Notes under the pieces: model-generated
What the model saw: only the letters and a program-made list of their open reading frames with translations
The model's database searches: none
What the model was told of the DNA's origin: nothing
Position numbers and translations under genes: made by a program
NCBI GenBank assembly: GCA_038522635.1
Contig: JBCBJZ010000054.1
Location: 1-21,473 of the forward strand
Direction of reading: 5' to 3'
DNA: 21,473 nucleotides
DNA from: JBCBJZ01 sp038522635
Lineage (GTDB): Bacteria > Pseudomonadota > Alphaproteobacteria > Rhizobiales > Hyphomicrobiaceae
Part shown: positions 8,601 through 15,347 of the stretch, piece by piece
Layout: each line of letters begins with the position of its first letter
How positions within the stretch are numbered: the first letter of the stretch is position 1

Positions 8601-9158
8601 CTGTCGATCGTCGATCGCATCGCAACCATGTTGGACCACAACGTCGCGATGCGCTCACGCGAGGGGGTCGGCACCGCGTTCTGGCTTGAGGTGCCTCGCG
8701 CGCAGCAACCGGCCGCGCAGGCCATCGAGCAGGCAAAACCGGTCGCCCGCAGCTCAAGCGATCTGGCTGGTCGTCGGGTCTTGTGCATCGATAATGAGCC
8801 CGCCGTGCGCGATGCCATGCTGGCGCTGCTCGGTGGGTGGGGCTGCGAGGTTGTGAGCATCGACGGCTCGGGCGATGCGCTGGACGCGATCGCCGTGGCC
8901 GAGTGGCGTCCCGATATGGTGCTCGCCGACTATCACCTCGATCACCATCAGACCGGGCTTGAGGCGCTCAGCCATCTCGCCGACGCGTTTGAGACGACCT
9001 TGCCAGCGATCGTCATCACGGCTGATCCATCGCGGGAGGTGGAGCAAGCGATCCGCGCGTGCGGCCACGGGCTGTTACGCAAGCCATTGAAGGCGGCAGC
9101 TCTGCGATCACTGATGACGCAGCGCTTGCGGTCGCAGGAGGTTGCGGCCGCTGAATGA
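5628..9158 (+). CDS. Hybrid sensor histidine kinase with sodium/solute symporter domain (CrbS/CbrA type)
   Basis: 1176 residues. Residues 1 to about 520 form a multi-helix sodium:solute symporter (SSF) domain, then a STAC-like linker (about 549-580). Next come a PAS domain (about 644-770), a coiled coil (ERRVRERTSALVTANAALAEAKRRA in two halves) and a HisKA domain with phospho-acceptor H818 (SHDVMQPLNAARL). The HATPase has N932, the DTGPGIP box at 959 and GLGLGLS near 987. The C-terminal receiver has D1055/E1057, phospho-acceptor D1101 and K1152. CbrA and CrbS use this layout to couple a transporter-like sensor to a phosphorelay. The neighbouring LuxR regulator and ActP-like symporter favour CrbS (acetate switch). 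Start chosen at the last ATG repeat; 5631 is equally possible. All phosphotransfer residues are present. Confidence 0.9.
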   Translation: MMIEGWGIVALSLLYVGGLFLVAWRGDADASARARTIGPFVYALSLAVYCTSWTFFGSVGLSASTGYDFLPVYIGPILVFMLGWRFVVRVVRLAKSQNITSIADFLAARYGKSQSVAAIVTLIAVAGTIPYMALQLKAVAISIETVIGRTQIELGTMPLDIAFIIALAMAVFAILFGTRHIDATEHQSGLMLAIAAESLVKLAAFIVIGGFVVASFGGIGPILSAIATSEKTQPVFTDGLFSATWPVVILLSSIAIILLPRQFHVTVVENHNDNQIRQARWLFPAYLVAINLFVVPIAAVGLMQLPAGSDADMFVLALPLAAGSNVLTSIAFVGGLSAATAMVIVDSVALAIMVCNGLVVPALLRRAATRFGEREDLAPLLLSVRRIAIFAIIMLGYLFYRLIGQAYGLASIGLLSFAAIAQLAPAFFGGLIWRQATARGAIWGMLGGFTVWAYTLLLPWVVGAGFLSNEIMSEGPFGLAFLRPQALFYLTWLDPLTHGVAWSLAANIAIFFAVSTWWGPEPLEEAQAEVFVLGKVGRARPQPAFGIARSALTVADLQETVARYLGDQRSARAFAEYAERRSITMQPSAQADIGWLRFTEHLLASAIGAASSRLVMSLLMRRTRGASHSALQLLDDASEALQYNRDLLQSAIDQVRHGLGVFDKDMNLICWNRQFSRLLDLPQGLRRVGAPMDEILTFCATRGDFGEGPIPAMVKERVARLSAAQDTYQEHVHGSASDLILEIKSSPMPQGGVVVTFSDITERVAAAEALARANETLERRVRERTSALVTANAALAEAKRRADNANEEKTRFLAATSHDVMQPLNAARLYTTSLGERDLQPEERKLAGNIDASLVAVEEILSALIDISRLDAGRMAPQVTTFALGDVFKQLRVEFAPIAAERGLRLHAVHSSQWVRSDRRLLRRVLQNLLSNALKYTSEGHVLLGCRTRGDRIAIGVLDTGPGIPEDKRELIFKEFQRLDNTAYARGLGLGLSIVDRIATMLDHNVAMRSREGVGTAFWLEVPRAQQPAAQAIEQAKPVARSSSDLAGRRVLCIDNEPAVRDAMLALLGGWGCEVVSIDGSGDALDAIAVAEWRPDMVLADYHLDHHQTGLEALSHLADAFETTLPAIVITADPSREVEQAIRACGHGLLRKPLKAAALRSLMTQRLRSQEVAAAE

Positions 9159-9186
9159 TTGCGGCGGCCGAGCCATCGCGTCGGCC

Positions 9187-9204
9187 GGCCACCGGCCACC
9201 GGCC
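9187..9204. repeat. Short GC-rich tandem repeat GGCCACC
   Basis: GGCCACC occurs twice and partly a third time (9187-9193, 9194-9200, 9201-9204), in a CGGCC-rich stretch after the kinase stop. CGGCCGC at 9200-9206 can pair with GCGGCCG at 9164-9170. It may help transcription termination, but there is no T tract. Confidence 0.5.
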
Positions 9205-9234
9205 GCTCAAACACTCACCCGCTCGAACATTGAG

Positions 9235-9339
9235 GCCTTGCCTTTGCGCCCAAAGTTGTTCTGCACTTAAGACTCAGATCATCTTTGGTTGGTTTCGGGC
9301 TCACTTATGGTGATCCCGATGAATCCCCCGATGATCTGG
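9235..9339 (-). repeat. Intergenic palindromic repeat, copy A
   Basis: About 105 bp that align without gaps to 21357-21459 in opposite orientation, with roughly 15 substitutions. The 62-bp core (9276-9337) is bounded by AGATCATC and its complement GATGATCT. It contains an inner hairpin, CGGGCTCAC/GTGATCCCG, with one mismatch and a 5-nt loop. A conserved arm, GCCTTGCCTTTGCGCCC then AAGTTG, follows on one side. Read on the minus strand, the core begins 7 bp after the stop codon of the LuxR regulator gene. No transposase is present. It is a short structured repeat of the kind found between genes in alphaproteobacteria; I cannot name the family. Confidence 0.8.
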
Positions 9340-9344
9340 CGCCT

Positions 9345-10058
9345 TCAGGCGGTCATGCGTTGCCAATTCTCGGTATCGATCCGGTTGACCGCGATCACAG
9401 CCTGGGTGCGGCTATCGACGCCGAGCTTCTGCAGGATCGCCGAAACGTGCGCCTTGATGGTCGCTTCAGAGACGCTGAGCTTGTAAGCGATCTGCTTGTT
9501 CAGCAGCCCCTCGCCAAGCATCATCAGGACCCGCACCTGCTGCGGCGTCAGCGTTGCAATGCGGCGGGCCAGGTCGTTAAGCGCGTTGTCAGCGATGTTG
9601 GCGGGATCGTAGCCCGGCGGCGTCCACACATCGCCCTCAAGCACGCTTTTTACCGCCGCGCGGATCTGATCGATCGGCTGCGATTTGGGCACATAGCCTG
9701 ACGCGCCAAACTCGATGCAGCGCGCGATCATCGCCGGCTCTTCATTCGCCGACACGATCACCACGGGAATTTCAGGGTACTGCGCCCGCAACAGCATCAG
9801 GCCCGAAAGTCCCTGCACGCCCGGCATCGACAGGTCGAGCAACACCAAGTCCACATCGCGGGTGCCTTCAAGCTGCGCGGTCAGCTCATCCAGCGAACCG
9901 GCTTCCACGATCTTTGAAGCGTCAAACGAAGCCCCCAACGCCTGCGTCAGCGCGCCGCGAAACAGCGGGTGATCATCGACGATGAAGAGACGGCCATGAG
10001 CTAGGCTTGGGTTGCTCGTCGAGGTCGGCGTTAGCGCGCTGTCGGCTTGTTCGGTCAT
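9345..10058 (-). CDS. LuxR/NarL-family response regulator, CrbR-like
   Basis: 237 residues from the ATG at 10058. The receiver domain (about 23-140) has D28/D29 (IVDDHPLFR), phospho-acceptor D75 (LLDLSMPGVQG), S103 and K125 (YVPKSQP). The LuxR helix-turn-helix (about 170-227) reads LTPQQVRVLMMLGEG, NKQIAYKLSVSEATIKAHVSAIL and KLGV. Its 3' end faces the SSF-hybrid kinase, and it is divergent from the DUF4212/symporter pair, the arrangement expected for the partner of a CrbS-type kinase. It would bind DNA as a phosphorylated dimer and activate the transporter operon. The frame runs on to an ATG at 10271, but those 71 residues are not receiver-like and would cover the divergent promoter region, so the shorter start is preferred. 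Its ribosome-binding site is weak. Confidence 0.88.
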   Translation of the reverse strand: MTEQADSALTPTSTSNPSLAHGRLFIVDDHPLFRGALTQALGASFDASKIVEAGSLDELTAQLEGTRDVDLVLLDLSMPGVQGLSGLMLLRAQYPEIPVVIVSANEEPAMIARCIEFGASGYVPKSQPIDQIRAAVKSVLEGDVWTPPGYDPANIADNALNDLARRIATLTPQQVRVLMMLGEGLLNKQIAYKLSVSEATIKAHVSAILQKLGVDSRTQAVIAVNRIDTENWQRMTA

Positions 10059-10334
10059 GGCATTCGCGGGCGTCGCCCCCGCGCTCCCTAGAGCAGCTTG
10101 TTGTTGGGCTGGCAGGTGCTGCGTTGAAAGTACTGCAACCACTGAATGCAACTTTAGGCTAACGCGCAGCTTTTGCAAAAAATTTGCGCGGATGATGTGA
10201 ACCAGGCTCCGGCGCAACCTTGCTTTGTGCTGTCGAAAAGCCCGATCACGGCTTGACACGGACGCTGACATCGGACGGCCTCACTATCACGTTACCCGCC
10301 CTGCACCGCGCAACCCGCCAAGTTCGAGCGAACG
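10059..10334. promoter_or_regulatory. Divergent regulatory region between crbR-like regulator and symporter operon
   Basis: 276 bp between divergent genes, locally AT-richer than its surroundings. It contains GCAAA-AAA-TTTGC (10175-10187), an inverted repeat, and two TGCAAC hexamers (10134-10139 and 10147-10152) with a third TGCAA at 10174. A weak minus-strand promoter is possible: TTGCAA (complement of 10173-10178) and TAAAGT (complement of 10151-10156), 16 bp apart, reading toward the regulator. TTGACA at 10253-10258 points toward the symporter but has no well-spaced -10. A CrbR-type binding site would be expected here; no consensus is known to me to confirm it. Confidence 0.45.
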
Positions 10335-10595
10335 ATGATCCAGAACAAAGAACGCAAACCCTACTGGCGGCACACCAAGTGGCAGATGCTCGCCACGCTG
10401 GTGCCGTTTCTCGCCGTGCTGATCGCGCTGCCGCTCTATGCCGGTCCGCTCAACTCCAACAAGTTTCTCAGTTTCCCGTTAGGCTTCCTGATGGTTGGCC
10501 ACGGCATTGTGCTCATCGCCATCTTCACGATCGCATCGTTCGTCAATCGCCAGGACGCGGTCGACCACTGGCACGGTGCGCACGAGGACACCTAA
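10335..10595 (+). CDS. DUF4212 small subunit of a sodium:solute symporter
   Basis: 86 residues, the family's normal size. A basic N-terminus (NKERKPYWRHTKWQ) leads into a first membrane helix (about 18-37) and, after SNKFLSFPLGF, a second one (about 47-69). A hydrophilic tail ends in DHWHGAHEDT. DUF4212 (TIGR03647) proteins are encoded directly before VC_2705-type symporters and are thought to act as their small subunit in the inner membrane. The next gene starts 6 bp downstream, so the two are surely co-transcribed and probably translated together. GAGCGA upstream of the ATG is a modest ribosome-binding site. Confidence 0.92.
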   Translation: MIQNKERKPYWRHTKWQMLATLVPFLAVLIALPLYAGPLNSNKFLSFPLGFLMVGHGIVLIAIFTIASFVNRQDAVDHWHGAHEDT

Positions 10596-10601
10596 AGAGC
10601 C

Positions 10602-12455
10602 ATGTCTGTTGCGCTGCGCGCCCGACCCGCCAACCCCCGCCTCGGCACGTATTTCGGCATCCTGCTGAGTACGTTCGTGACGCTTGTCGTGCTGCTGATG
10701 ATGTTTGAGCAACTCGGCGTCAGCACGGGGCTGCTGCGGCTCGCGATGTCGACGTTGCCGTTGCTGCTGTTCATCGCGATCGGGGCGGCGAGCTTTGCGA
10801 ATGAGCCGCGCGATTATTTCGCCAGCGGCCGACGCGTGCCGGCGTTCTTCAACGGTCTTGTCAGTGGCTTCGCGGCGCTCGGCGGCGTCGGCATCATCGT
10901 CATGAGCGGGCTTTATTTCGTGGTCGGCTACGACGCCCAATTTTTATTGATGGGGTGGTGCGCGGGCTTCGTGATGATGGTTGTGCTGATCGTGCCATAC
11001 CTACGCAAAGCAGGCGCCTACACGTTGGCCGGCTACCTCAGTCGGCGGTTTGAATCGCGCGGGCTTCGGATTTTGACGGCGGCCTTGCTGCTGCCAGCGG
11101 TGATGTTGCTGCTTGCTGCCGAAATGCGTCTGGGTGCGTTCGTTGGAAGCTGGCTCACCGGGCAATCGGAGGCGACGGCCGCCCTCGCGATGGTGAGCGT
11201 GGTCATCGGTTGCGTGGTGTTCGGTGGCATGCGTTCGCTGACGTGGTCATCATCGGCGAAGGCACTGGTGGCTTTGCTCGCGCTCTTGATCCCCGTGACG
11301 GTGGTCGCGCTGTGGGTAACCAATCTTCCGCTGCCGCAGTTCAGCTATGGCCCCACGTTGCGCGGTCTTGGCCGCCAGGAATGGGCATTGGGCTTTCCCA
11401 ACGTCGAAGCGGCACGGTTCGCGTTCGACCTTCCAGGCTTAGGCTTCCACGGCATGACGAAACGGTTTGCGGAACCGTTTGCGAGCGTCGGGATGGGCAG
11501 TTTTCTGCTCGCCACCTTTGCGATCATGGCGGGCGTTGCCGCGTCGCCCGTGCTGCTCTCGCGCACCGGCACATCGCCGGGCGTCTACGAGGCGCGCAAG
11601 TCGATCGGCTGGGCGGTTGTTATGCTCGGCTTCACGGTCATCACGGTATCGGCGGTGGCGGTCTTCTTTCGTGATTTCGTGATGCAGGACCTTGTCGGGA
11701 TCGAGCGTGAGAAAGCGCCGGCGTGGTTCATGGCGCTCGTCAAGTTGGGGCTTGCGCAAATGGACGGGCAGGCAGAGCGGCTTGCGGTCTCGAGCCTGGG
11801 GTTCAAGCGGGATGCGGTGCTGTTCGCGCTACCGATCGCGGCGGGTATGCCGGCAGTGGTGACGCATCTGGCGCTGCTGGGCGGGTTTGCGGCCTGCACC
11901 ATTGCGGCCGCTGCCGCCGCTCATACGATCAGCGTCATCGTGTGCGAAGACATCATCTTCGGCACCCGCAAGGCGCCTGTTACCAGCAAGCCGATGCGGC
12001 TCAACGTGGCGCGCGCAAGTCTTGCCATTGCGGTCGCCCTCGGCGGCTGGGCGGGGCTGATGCTGGGCGCCGATCCGCTTGATCTGTTTTTGTGGTCGCT
12101 CGCGCTTTCAGGGTCGGTCGCCTTCCCGATCCTCATCTTGTCGATCTGGTGGAAGCGCCTGAACAAGATTGGCGCTGGTGCCGGTATGGCTGCCGGCTTC
12201 AGCGCTGCCGTGCTGACCATGTTGGCGGGCGAAGCTGGCTTCATCGGCCTCGACAGCCGGCTTGCGGGCGTTGTTGGCATCCCGGTCTGCCTGGTGACCG
12301 CCATGGCGGTGTCGGCCTTGGGCGCCCGGCCATCGCTCACGCAACTGGAATACCTGCGCGAGATCCGCGTACCCGGCGGCGAGACCGTCTATGATCGCGA
12401 AATGCGTCTGCTGCGTTTAAGGCAGAAGCGTCGCGGCGCTGAACCTTCGGGATAG
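10602..12455 (+). CDS. VC_2705-family sodium:solute symporter, ActP-like (acetate or related carboxylate)
   Basis: 617 residues, with about a dozen hydrophobic helices of the SSF fold. Family hallmarks are the loop NEPRDYFASGRRVPAFFNG, the helix GFAALGGVGIIVMSG, KAGAYTLAGYLSRRFESRGLR, VVFGGMRSLTWSSSAKA (the SSF signature region) and the conserved cytoplasmic tail LEYLREIRVPGGETVYDRE. The TIGR03648 (VC_2705) subfamily pairs with DUF4212 and is related to the acetate permease ActP. It would bring a short carboxylate into the cell with sodium. Start has AAGAG 3-4 nt upstream, just after the small-subunit stop. Regulation by the adjacent LuxR regulator is inferred from position. Acetate as substrate is inference; other short organic acids are possible. 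Confidence 0.92.
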   Translation: MSVALRARPANPRLGTYFGILLSTFVTLVVLLMMFEQLGVSTGLLRLAMSTLPLLLFIAIGAASFANEPRDYFASGRRVPAFFNGLVSGFAALGGVGIIVMSGLYFVVGYDAQFLLMGWCAGFVMMVVLIVPYLRKAGAYTLAGYLSRRFESRGLRILTAALLLPAVMLLLAAEMRLGAFVGSWLTGQSEATAALAMVSVVIGCVVFGGMRSLTWSSSAKALVALLALLIPVTVVALWVTNLPLPQFSYGPTLRGLGRQEWALGFPNVEAARFAFDLPGLGFHGMTKRFAEPFASVGMGSFLLATFAIMAGVAASPVLLSRTGTSPGVYEARKSIGWAVVMLGFTVITVSAVAVFFRDFVMQDLVGIEREKAPAWFMALVKLGLAQMDGQAERLAVSSLGFKRDAVLFALPIAAGMPAVVTHLALLGGFAACTIAAAAAAHTISVIVCEDIIFGTRKAPVTSKPMRLNVARASLAIAVALGGWAGLMLGADPLDLFLWSLALSGSVAFPILILSIWWKRLNKIGAGAGMAAGFSAAVLTMLAGEAGFIGLDSRLAGVVGIPVCLVTAMAVSALGARPSLTQLEYLREIRVPGGETVYDREMRLLRLRQKRRGAEPSG

Positions 12456-12621
12456 GCCTGTCTGTGTGGCTTTAAGTGGCCGGTGCTGCGGACCCGTAGA
12501 CGTCCAGCTAAGCCACGTCAGACCTGCAGACTAACACCCAGAACTAGGCCCCAGACCTAGGCCCAAGATCCCGCACCGGCACCGCCGCGTAACCTTGAAA
12601 CCTCCGCGCATAAGCGATCCC

Positions 12622-13584
12622 ATGTTCGATCACGACACCCGCAGTCTCTACCCACCCCTCGAGCCCTACGTGCAGGGACGTCTCGCCGTTTCCGACGGCC
12701 ACAACCTCTACTACGAGGAGTGCGGTGATCCCAACGGGGAGCCCGTGCTGATTGTGCATGGCGGCCCGGGCGGCGGCTGCAACCCGACGATGCGGCGCTA
12801 CCACGATCCCGCGCATTACCGGATCATCCTGTTCGACCAACGCGGCTGCGGTCGCTCAACCCCGCACGCGAGCCTCGATCACAACACCACCTGGCACTTG
12901 GTGGATGACATGGAAGCGCTGCGCGTGCGGCTTGGCATCGATCGCTGGCAGTTGTTTGGCGGATCCTGGGGCTCCACGCTGGCGCTGGCCTACGCGCAGG
13001 CTCATCCAGCTCGGGTGCGCGCGTTGGTGCTGCGCGGCATTTTCCTGCTGCGCCAAGCCGAGATTGACTGGTTCTACAAAGAAGGCTGCAACCGCCTCTT
13101 CCCCGACGCTTATGCCGATTACATCAACGTCCTCGATGAAGCGGACCGCGCCGATCCCGTGCCCGCTTATTACGACCTGCTGACCGGTCGCGATGGCGCC
13201 CGCCAGCTCAGGGCGGCGCGGGCATGGAGCATTTGGGAAGGGCGCACGCTGTCACTCCAGGCTGATCCTTCCCGCGTGCGGACCTTCGGCGCTGATCGCT
13301 ACGCGCTCGCCTTCGCCCGCATCGAGTGCCACTACTTCATCAACCGCGGGTTTCTGCGCCAGGACGATCAACTGCTCGCCGATGCCCATTGGCTGGCCGA
13401 CATCGACGGCACGATCGTGCAGGGGCGGTTTGATGTGGTGACGCCGGTGCAGAGCGCTTGGGACTTGGCGCAGGCATGGCCGCGCGCGCAATTGCGGATC
13501 GTGCCGCAGGCGGGGCATGCCATGACCGAGCCGGGCATCGTGCACGAGCTGATCGCGGCTACCGACAAGTACCGCAGCCGTTGA
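12622..13584 (+). CDS. pip: Proline iminopeptidase (alpha/beta hydrolase, peptidase S33)
   Basis: 320 residues from ATG 12622. Cytosolic enzyme that removes N-terminal proline from peptides. The typical N-terminus RSLYPPLEPY is followed by the oxyanion HGGPGGG (46-52), FDQRGCGRS (71-79) and the nucleophile elbow GGSWGS with S115. The catalytic triad is completed by D271 (GRFDVVTP) and H299 (GHAM). WHLVDDMEALRVRLGI and the cap-domain WSIWEG segment match the family. An upstream TTG at 12595 would add nine residues that are not family-like. The ribosome-binding site is weak for either start. It stands alone between the symporter operon and the convergent yjbQ. All active-site residues are present. 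Confidence 0.95.
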   Translation: MFDHDTRSLYPPLEPYVQGRLAVSDGHNLYYEECGDPNGEPVLIVHGGPGGGCNPTMRRYHDPAHYRIILFDQRGCGRSTPHASLDHNTTWHLVDDMEALRVRLGIDRWQLFGGSWGSTLALAYAQAHPARVRALVLRGIFLLRQAEIDWFYKEGCNRLFPDAYADYINVLDEADRADPVPAYYDLLTGRDGARQLRAARAWSIWEGRTLSLQADPSRVRTFGADRYALAFARIECHYFINRGFLRQDDQLLADAHWLADIDGTIVQGRFDVVTPVQSAWDLAQAWPRAQLRIVPQAGHAMTEPGIVHELIAATDKYRSR

Positions 13585-13606
13585 TTCGCATTTTGCGCCC
13601 GATAAT

Positions 13607-14092
13607 CTAGGGCTTGTCATCGGTCGGGTTGAGCACCGTACCCAGAAAATGCAGGGCCACATCGCGACGATGCGGCGCCTGACGGTGCTCGATCAGATAG
13701 ATGCCCTGCCATTTGCCGAGCGCCAGGCGGCCTTCGTAGAGCGGGATGCCGAGCGAGGTCGACGTCACCATCGATTTGATGTGCGCAGGCATATCGTCAG
13801 GCCCTTCGGAGGCATGCCGGTAGGCCGCGTCTTCAGGCGCAATCGCATCGAGCGCGTCGGTCAGATCCGCCTGGACCGCCGGGTCGGCGTTCTCCTGGAT
13901 GGTGAGCGAGGCTGACGTGTGCCGGATGAAGATCGTCACGATGCCACTGCCGGCGCGCTCGCCTACCAGCCAAGCGCGCACGTCTTGTGTGATGTCGATG
14001 AAGCTTTTGCCGGACGTTGGCACCGTCAGCATATGCTGGACTTGCTGCACAGGCGCAGGGGTTGGCAGAGGGGGAAGGTCGGGTCCGGCCAT
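13607..14092 (-). CDS. yjbQ: YjbQ/UPF0047 family protein (secondary thiamine-phosphate synthase type)
   Basis: 161 residues, slightly longer than usual because of a Pro-rich N-terminus. Family motifs are IFIRHTSASLTIQENADPAV, the acidic EGPDDMPAHIKSMV and LGKWQGIYLIEHR near the end, where the conserved His/Asp/Glu residues line a metal-like pocket. Members show a weak thiamine-phosphate synthase side activity (TIGR00149), but the physiological role is not settled. The start at 14092 has AGGGAG 4 nt upstream. The longer reading to 14236 has no such site and adds unconserved residues. It converges with proline iminopeptidase, with a gap of only 22 bp. Confidence 0.92.
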   Translation of the reverse strand: MAGPDLPPLPTPAPVQQVQHMLTVPTSGKSFIDITQDVRAWLVGERAGSGIVTIFIRHTSASLTIQENADPAVQADLTDALDAIAPEDAAYRHASEGPDDMPAHIKSMVTSTSLGIPLYEGRLALGKWQGIYLIEHRQAPHRRDVALHFLGTVLNPTDDKP

Positions 14093-14354
14093 GGCGCTCC
14101 CTTGAGGGGCTGAACGCGGTGGCCTGGAAGCCGAAGCTGTGATCGACAGGCACGCACGTGCGGGTGGTGAGCCGTTAAGACTAGCGCATGCCGCACGCAA
14201 ACGAAATGCTGTCGATGCCGCCTTCTGCCTGCGCACCGGGCATGGGCCGTAGCATCAGGCAAAGGTGGTGGCGCCGAGCAGACGTGACCAGGCGAAAGCG
14301 CCGGCGGTCCGTTCATCTTTCGCCCCAGGTGGTTCCACCAAATGCGGATGAACC

Positions 14355-14927
14355 CTAAAGCTGTGTGCCGCGCCCGTCTTTTTCCTTCTCAAGGCGCTGG
14401 AGCCGCTCGCGGAACTTGCGGAACATCCGCTCCACATAGTCCATCGCTTTGTCGACTTCCTGCTCGCTTGGCAACTTGAAGCTGCGCCGCGGGGGCGAGG
14501 GGCGCGCGTTGTCGTTGGTGTCAGCGTTGAGCATCTTGTCGAGACGCTCGTTGTCCGCCTTCAGCCGTGCGTTCTGGCGCTCCAGTTCGGCCACTCGCGC
14601 CTTCAACTTGCGGCTGTCGTCGGCCACGAGTTCGCACGCGAACGCGCCGCTGCGGCCGTTGCACAGCGCCATCTCGCCGGTTTTCGTATCGAGCCGGAGG
14701 AAGCCGTCCTTCGTGGGCGTCATCGTGTAACGGCCTGAACGGCCTTCAGCAGCATCAGCAACGCTCGGCAAAGCAGCGGTTGCTGTCGCAAGCGTCGCGA
14801 CCGCCGCCAGCGCGAAGGCGGCCCGGCGGAGTCCGCGTCGTGCATTGGCAACAACGCGGGGGGTAACAGTTGCCAGCGCGATGGATGTGCTGTGGGCCGC
14901 TGTGCGGCGGCTGGAGGGGGTGAACAT
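14355..14927 (-). CDS. Exported coiled-coil protein of unknown function
   Basis: 190 residues from the ATG at 14927, with GAGGAG about 9 nt upstream. A long basic N-region is followed by a hydrophobic signal segment (about 36-60) ending in ADAAEG. The mature part begins with GRYTMTPTKDGFLRLDTKTG, then two cysteines 10 residues apart (MALCNGRSGAFAC). A coiled coil follows (about 105-132: KLKARVAELERQNARLKA), then a Pro-rich joint and a second charged helix (YVERMFRKFRERLQRLEKEK). Proteins with this GRYTM...LRLDT...C motif occur in alphaproteobacteria without known function. It is divergent from the PodJ-like gene, sharing a 420-bp regulatory region, so an envelope role is possible but unproven. 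Confidence 0.75.
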   Translation of the reverse strand: MFTPSSRRTAAHSTSIALATVTPRVVANARRGLRRAAFALAAVATLATATAALPSVADAAEGRSGRYTMTPTKDGFLRLDTKTGEMALCNGRSGAFACELVADDSRKLKARVAELERQNARLKADNERLDKMLNADTNDNARPSPPRRSFKLPSEQEVDKAMDYVERMFRKFRERLQRLEKEKDGRGTQL

Positions 14928-15347
14928 CGTCGAGGGCTCCTCATTCCGGATGGCGTCCGGGCCGGTTAAGGGCAAGGTTTCACGTGCATATAAGCCAAAA
15001 GTGAGACCCTTGTTAGGGGGCGGCAGCAACTTTGAGTGGTTCGCGAATCACGGCAGTCTCCGCTCGCACGCCTTGCCAAGTGCATGGCGCACGGGTTCTG
15101 AGAAAAATCTATCAATTTCAGAGCGTTAAGGTTGCTGCGCGGGGGCAGTCCAGCGCTTAACCAAAACTTTACCGGGCCAGAGCGAGGGTCGCAGCTTAAG
15201 GGGTCGTCGTTCGTACCGGTGTCGGGACCTTCGGTGCGGCCCATCGCCTGGAGCGTCGCGCGTGCTCCATCTTGCGCGCGCTCGTCATGCCCATTCGCGA
15301 TGTTTGAAACGGCCGACCGCCAGCGCATTGCGGGGACGGGGAACACG
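14928..15347. promoter_or_regulatory. Divergent intergenic region with CtrA-like box
   Basis: 420 bp between the exported coiled-coil gene and the PodJ-like gene. At 15157-15172 it reads TTAA-CCAAAAC-TTTACC, one base off the full CtrA site TTAA-N7-TTAAC known from Caulobacter and rhizobia. It lies about 175 bp upstream of the chosen start. An AT-rich patch with TTATAT (minus strand, near 14985-14990) could supply a -10 toward the coiled-coil gene. I see no gene in it: frames reading into the Sel1 gene from 15132 start at TTG and look unlike the protein. Confidence 0.4.

Noticed and set aside
9285..9701. Frame with FGLTYGDPD.SPDDL, a peptide that recurs in the frame at 21209-21409 on the minus strand
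   Set aside because: The shared peptide comes from the DNA repeat itself, and both frames overlap real genes. No sign of selection as protein.
10059..10271. 71-residue N-terminal extension of the LuxR regulator
   Set aside because: It is not receiver-like and covers the divergent promoter region; family members begin close to the receiver domain.
10253..10287. TTGACA followed by CACTAT as a promoter of the symporter operon
   Set aside because: The spacing is about 23 bp, too long for a sigma-70 promoter. It may still be an activator-dependent promoter with a poor -10.
15132..15347. N-terminal extension of the PodJ-like protein from a TTG at 15132
   Set aside because: It has no good ribosome-binding site, has atypical composition and covers the possible CtrA-like box.
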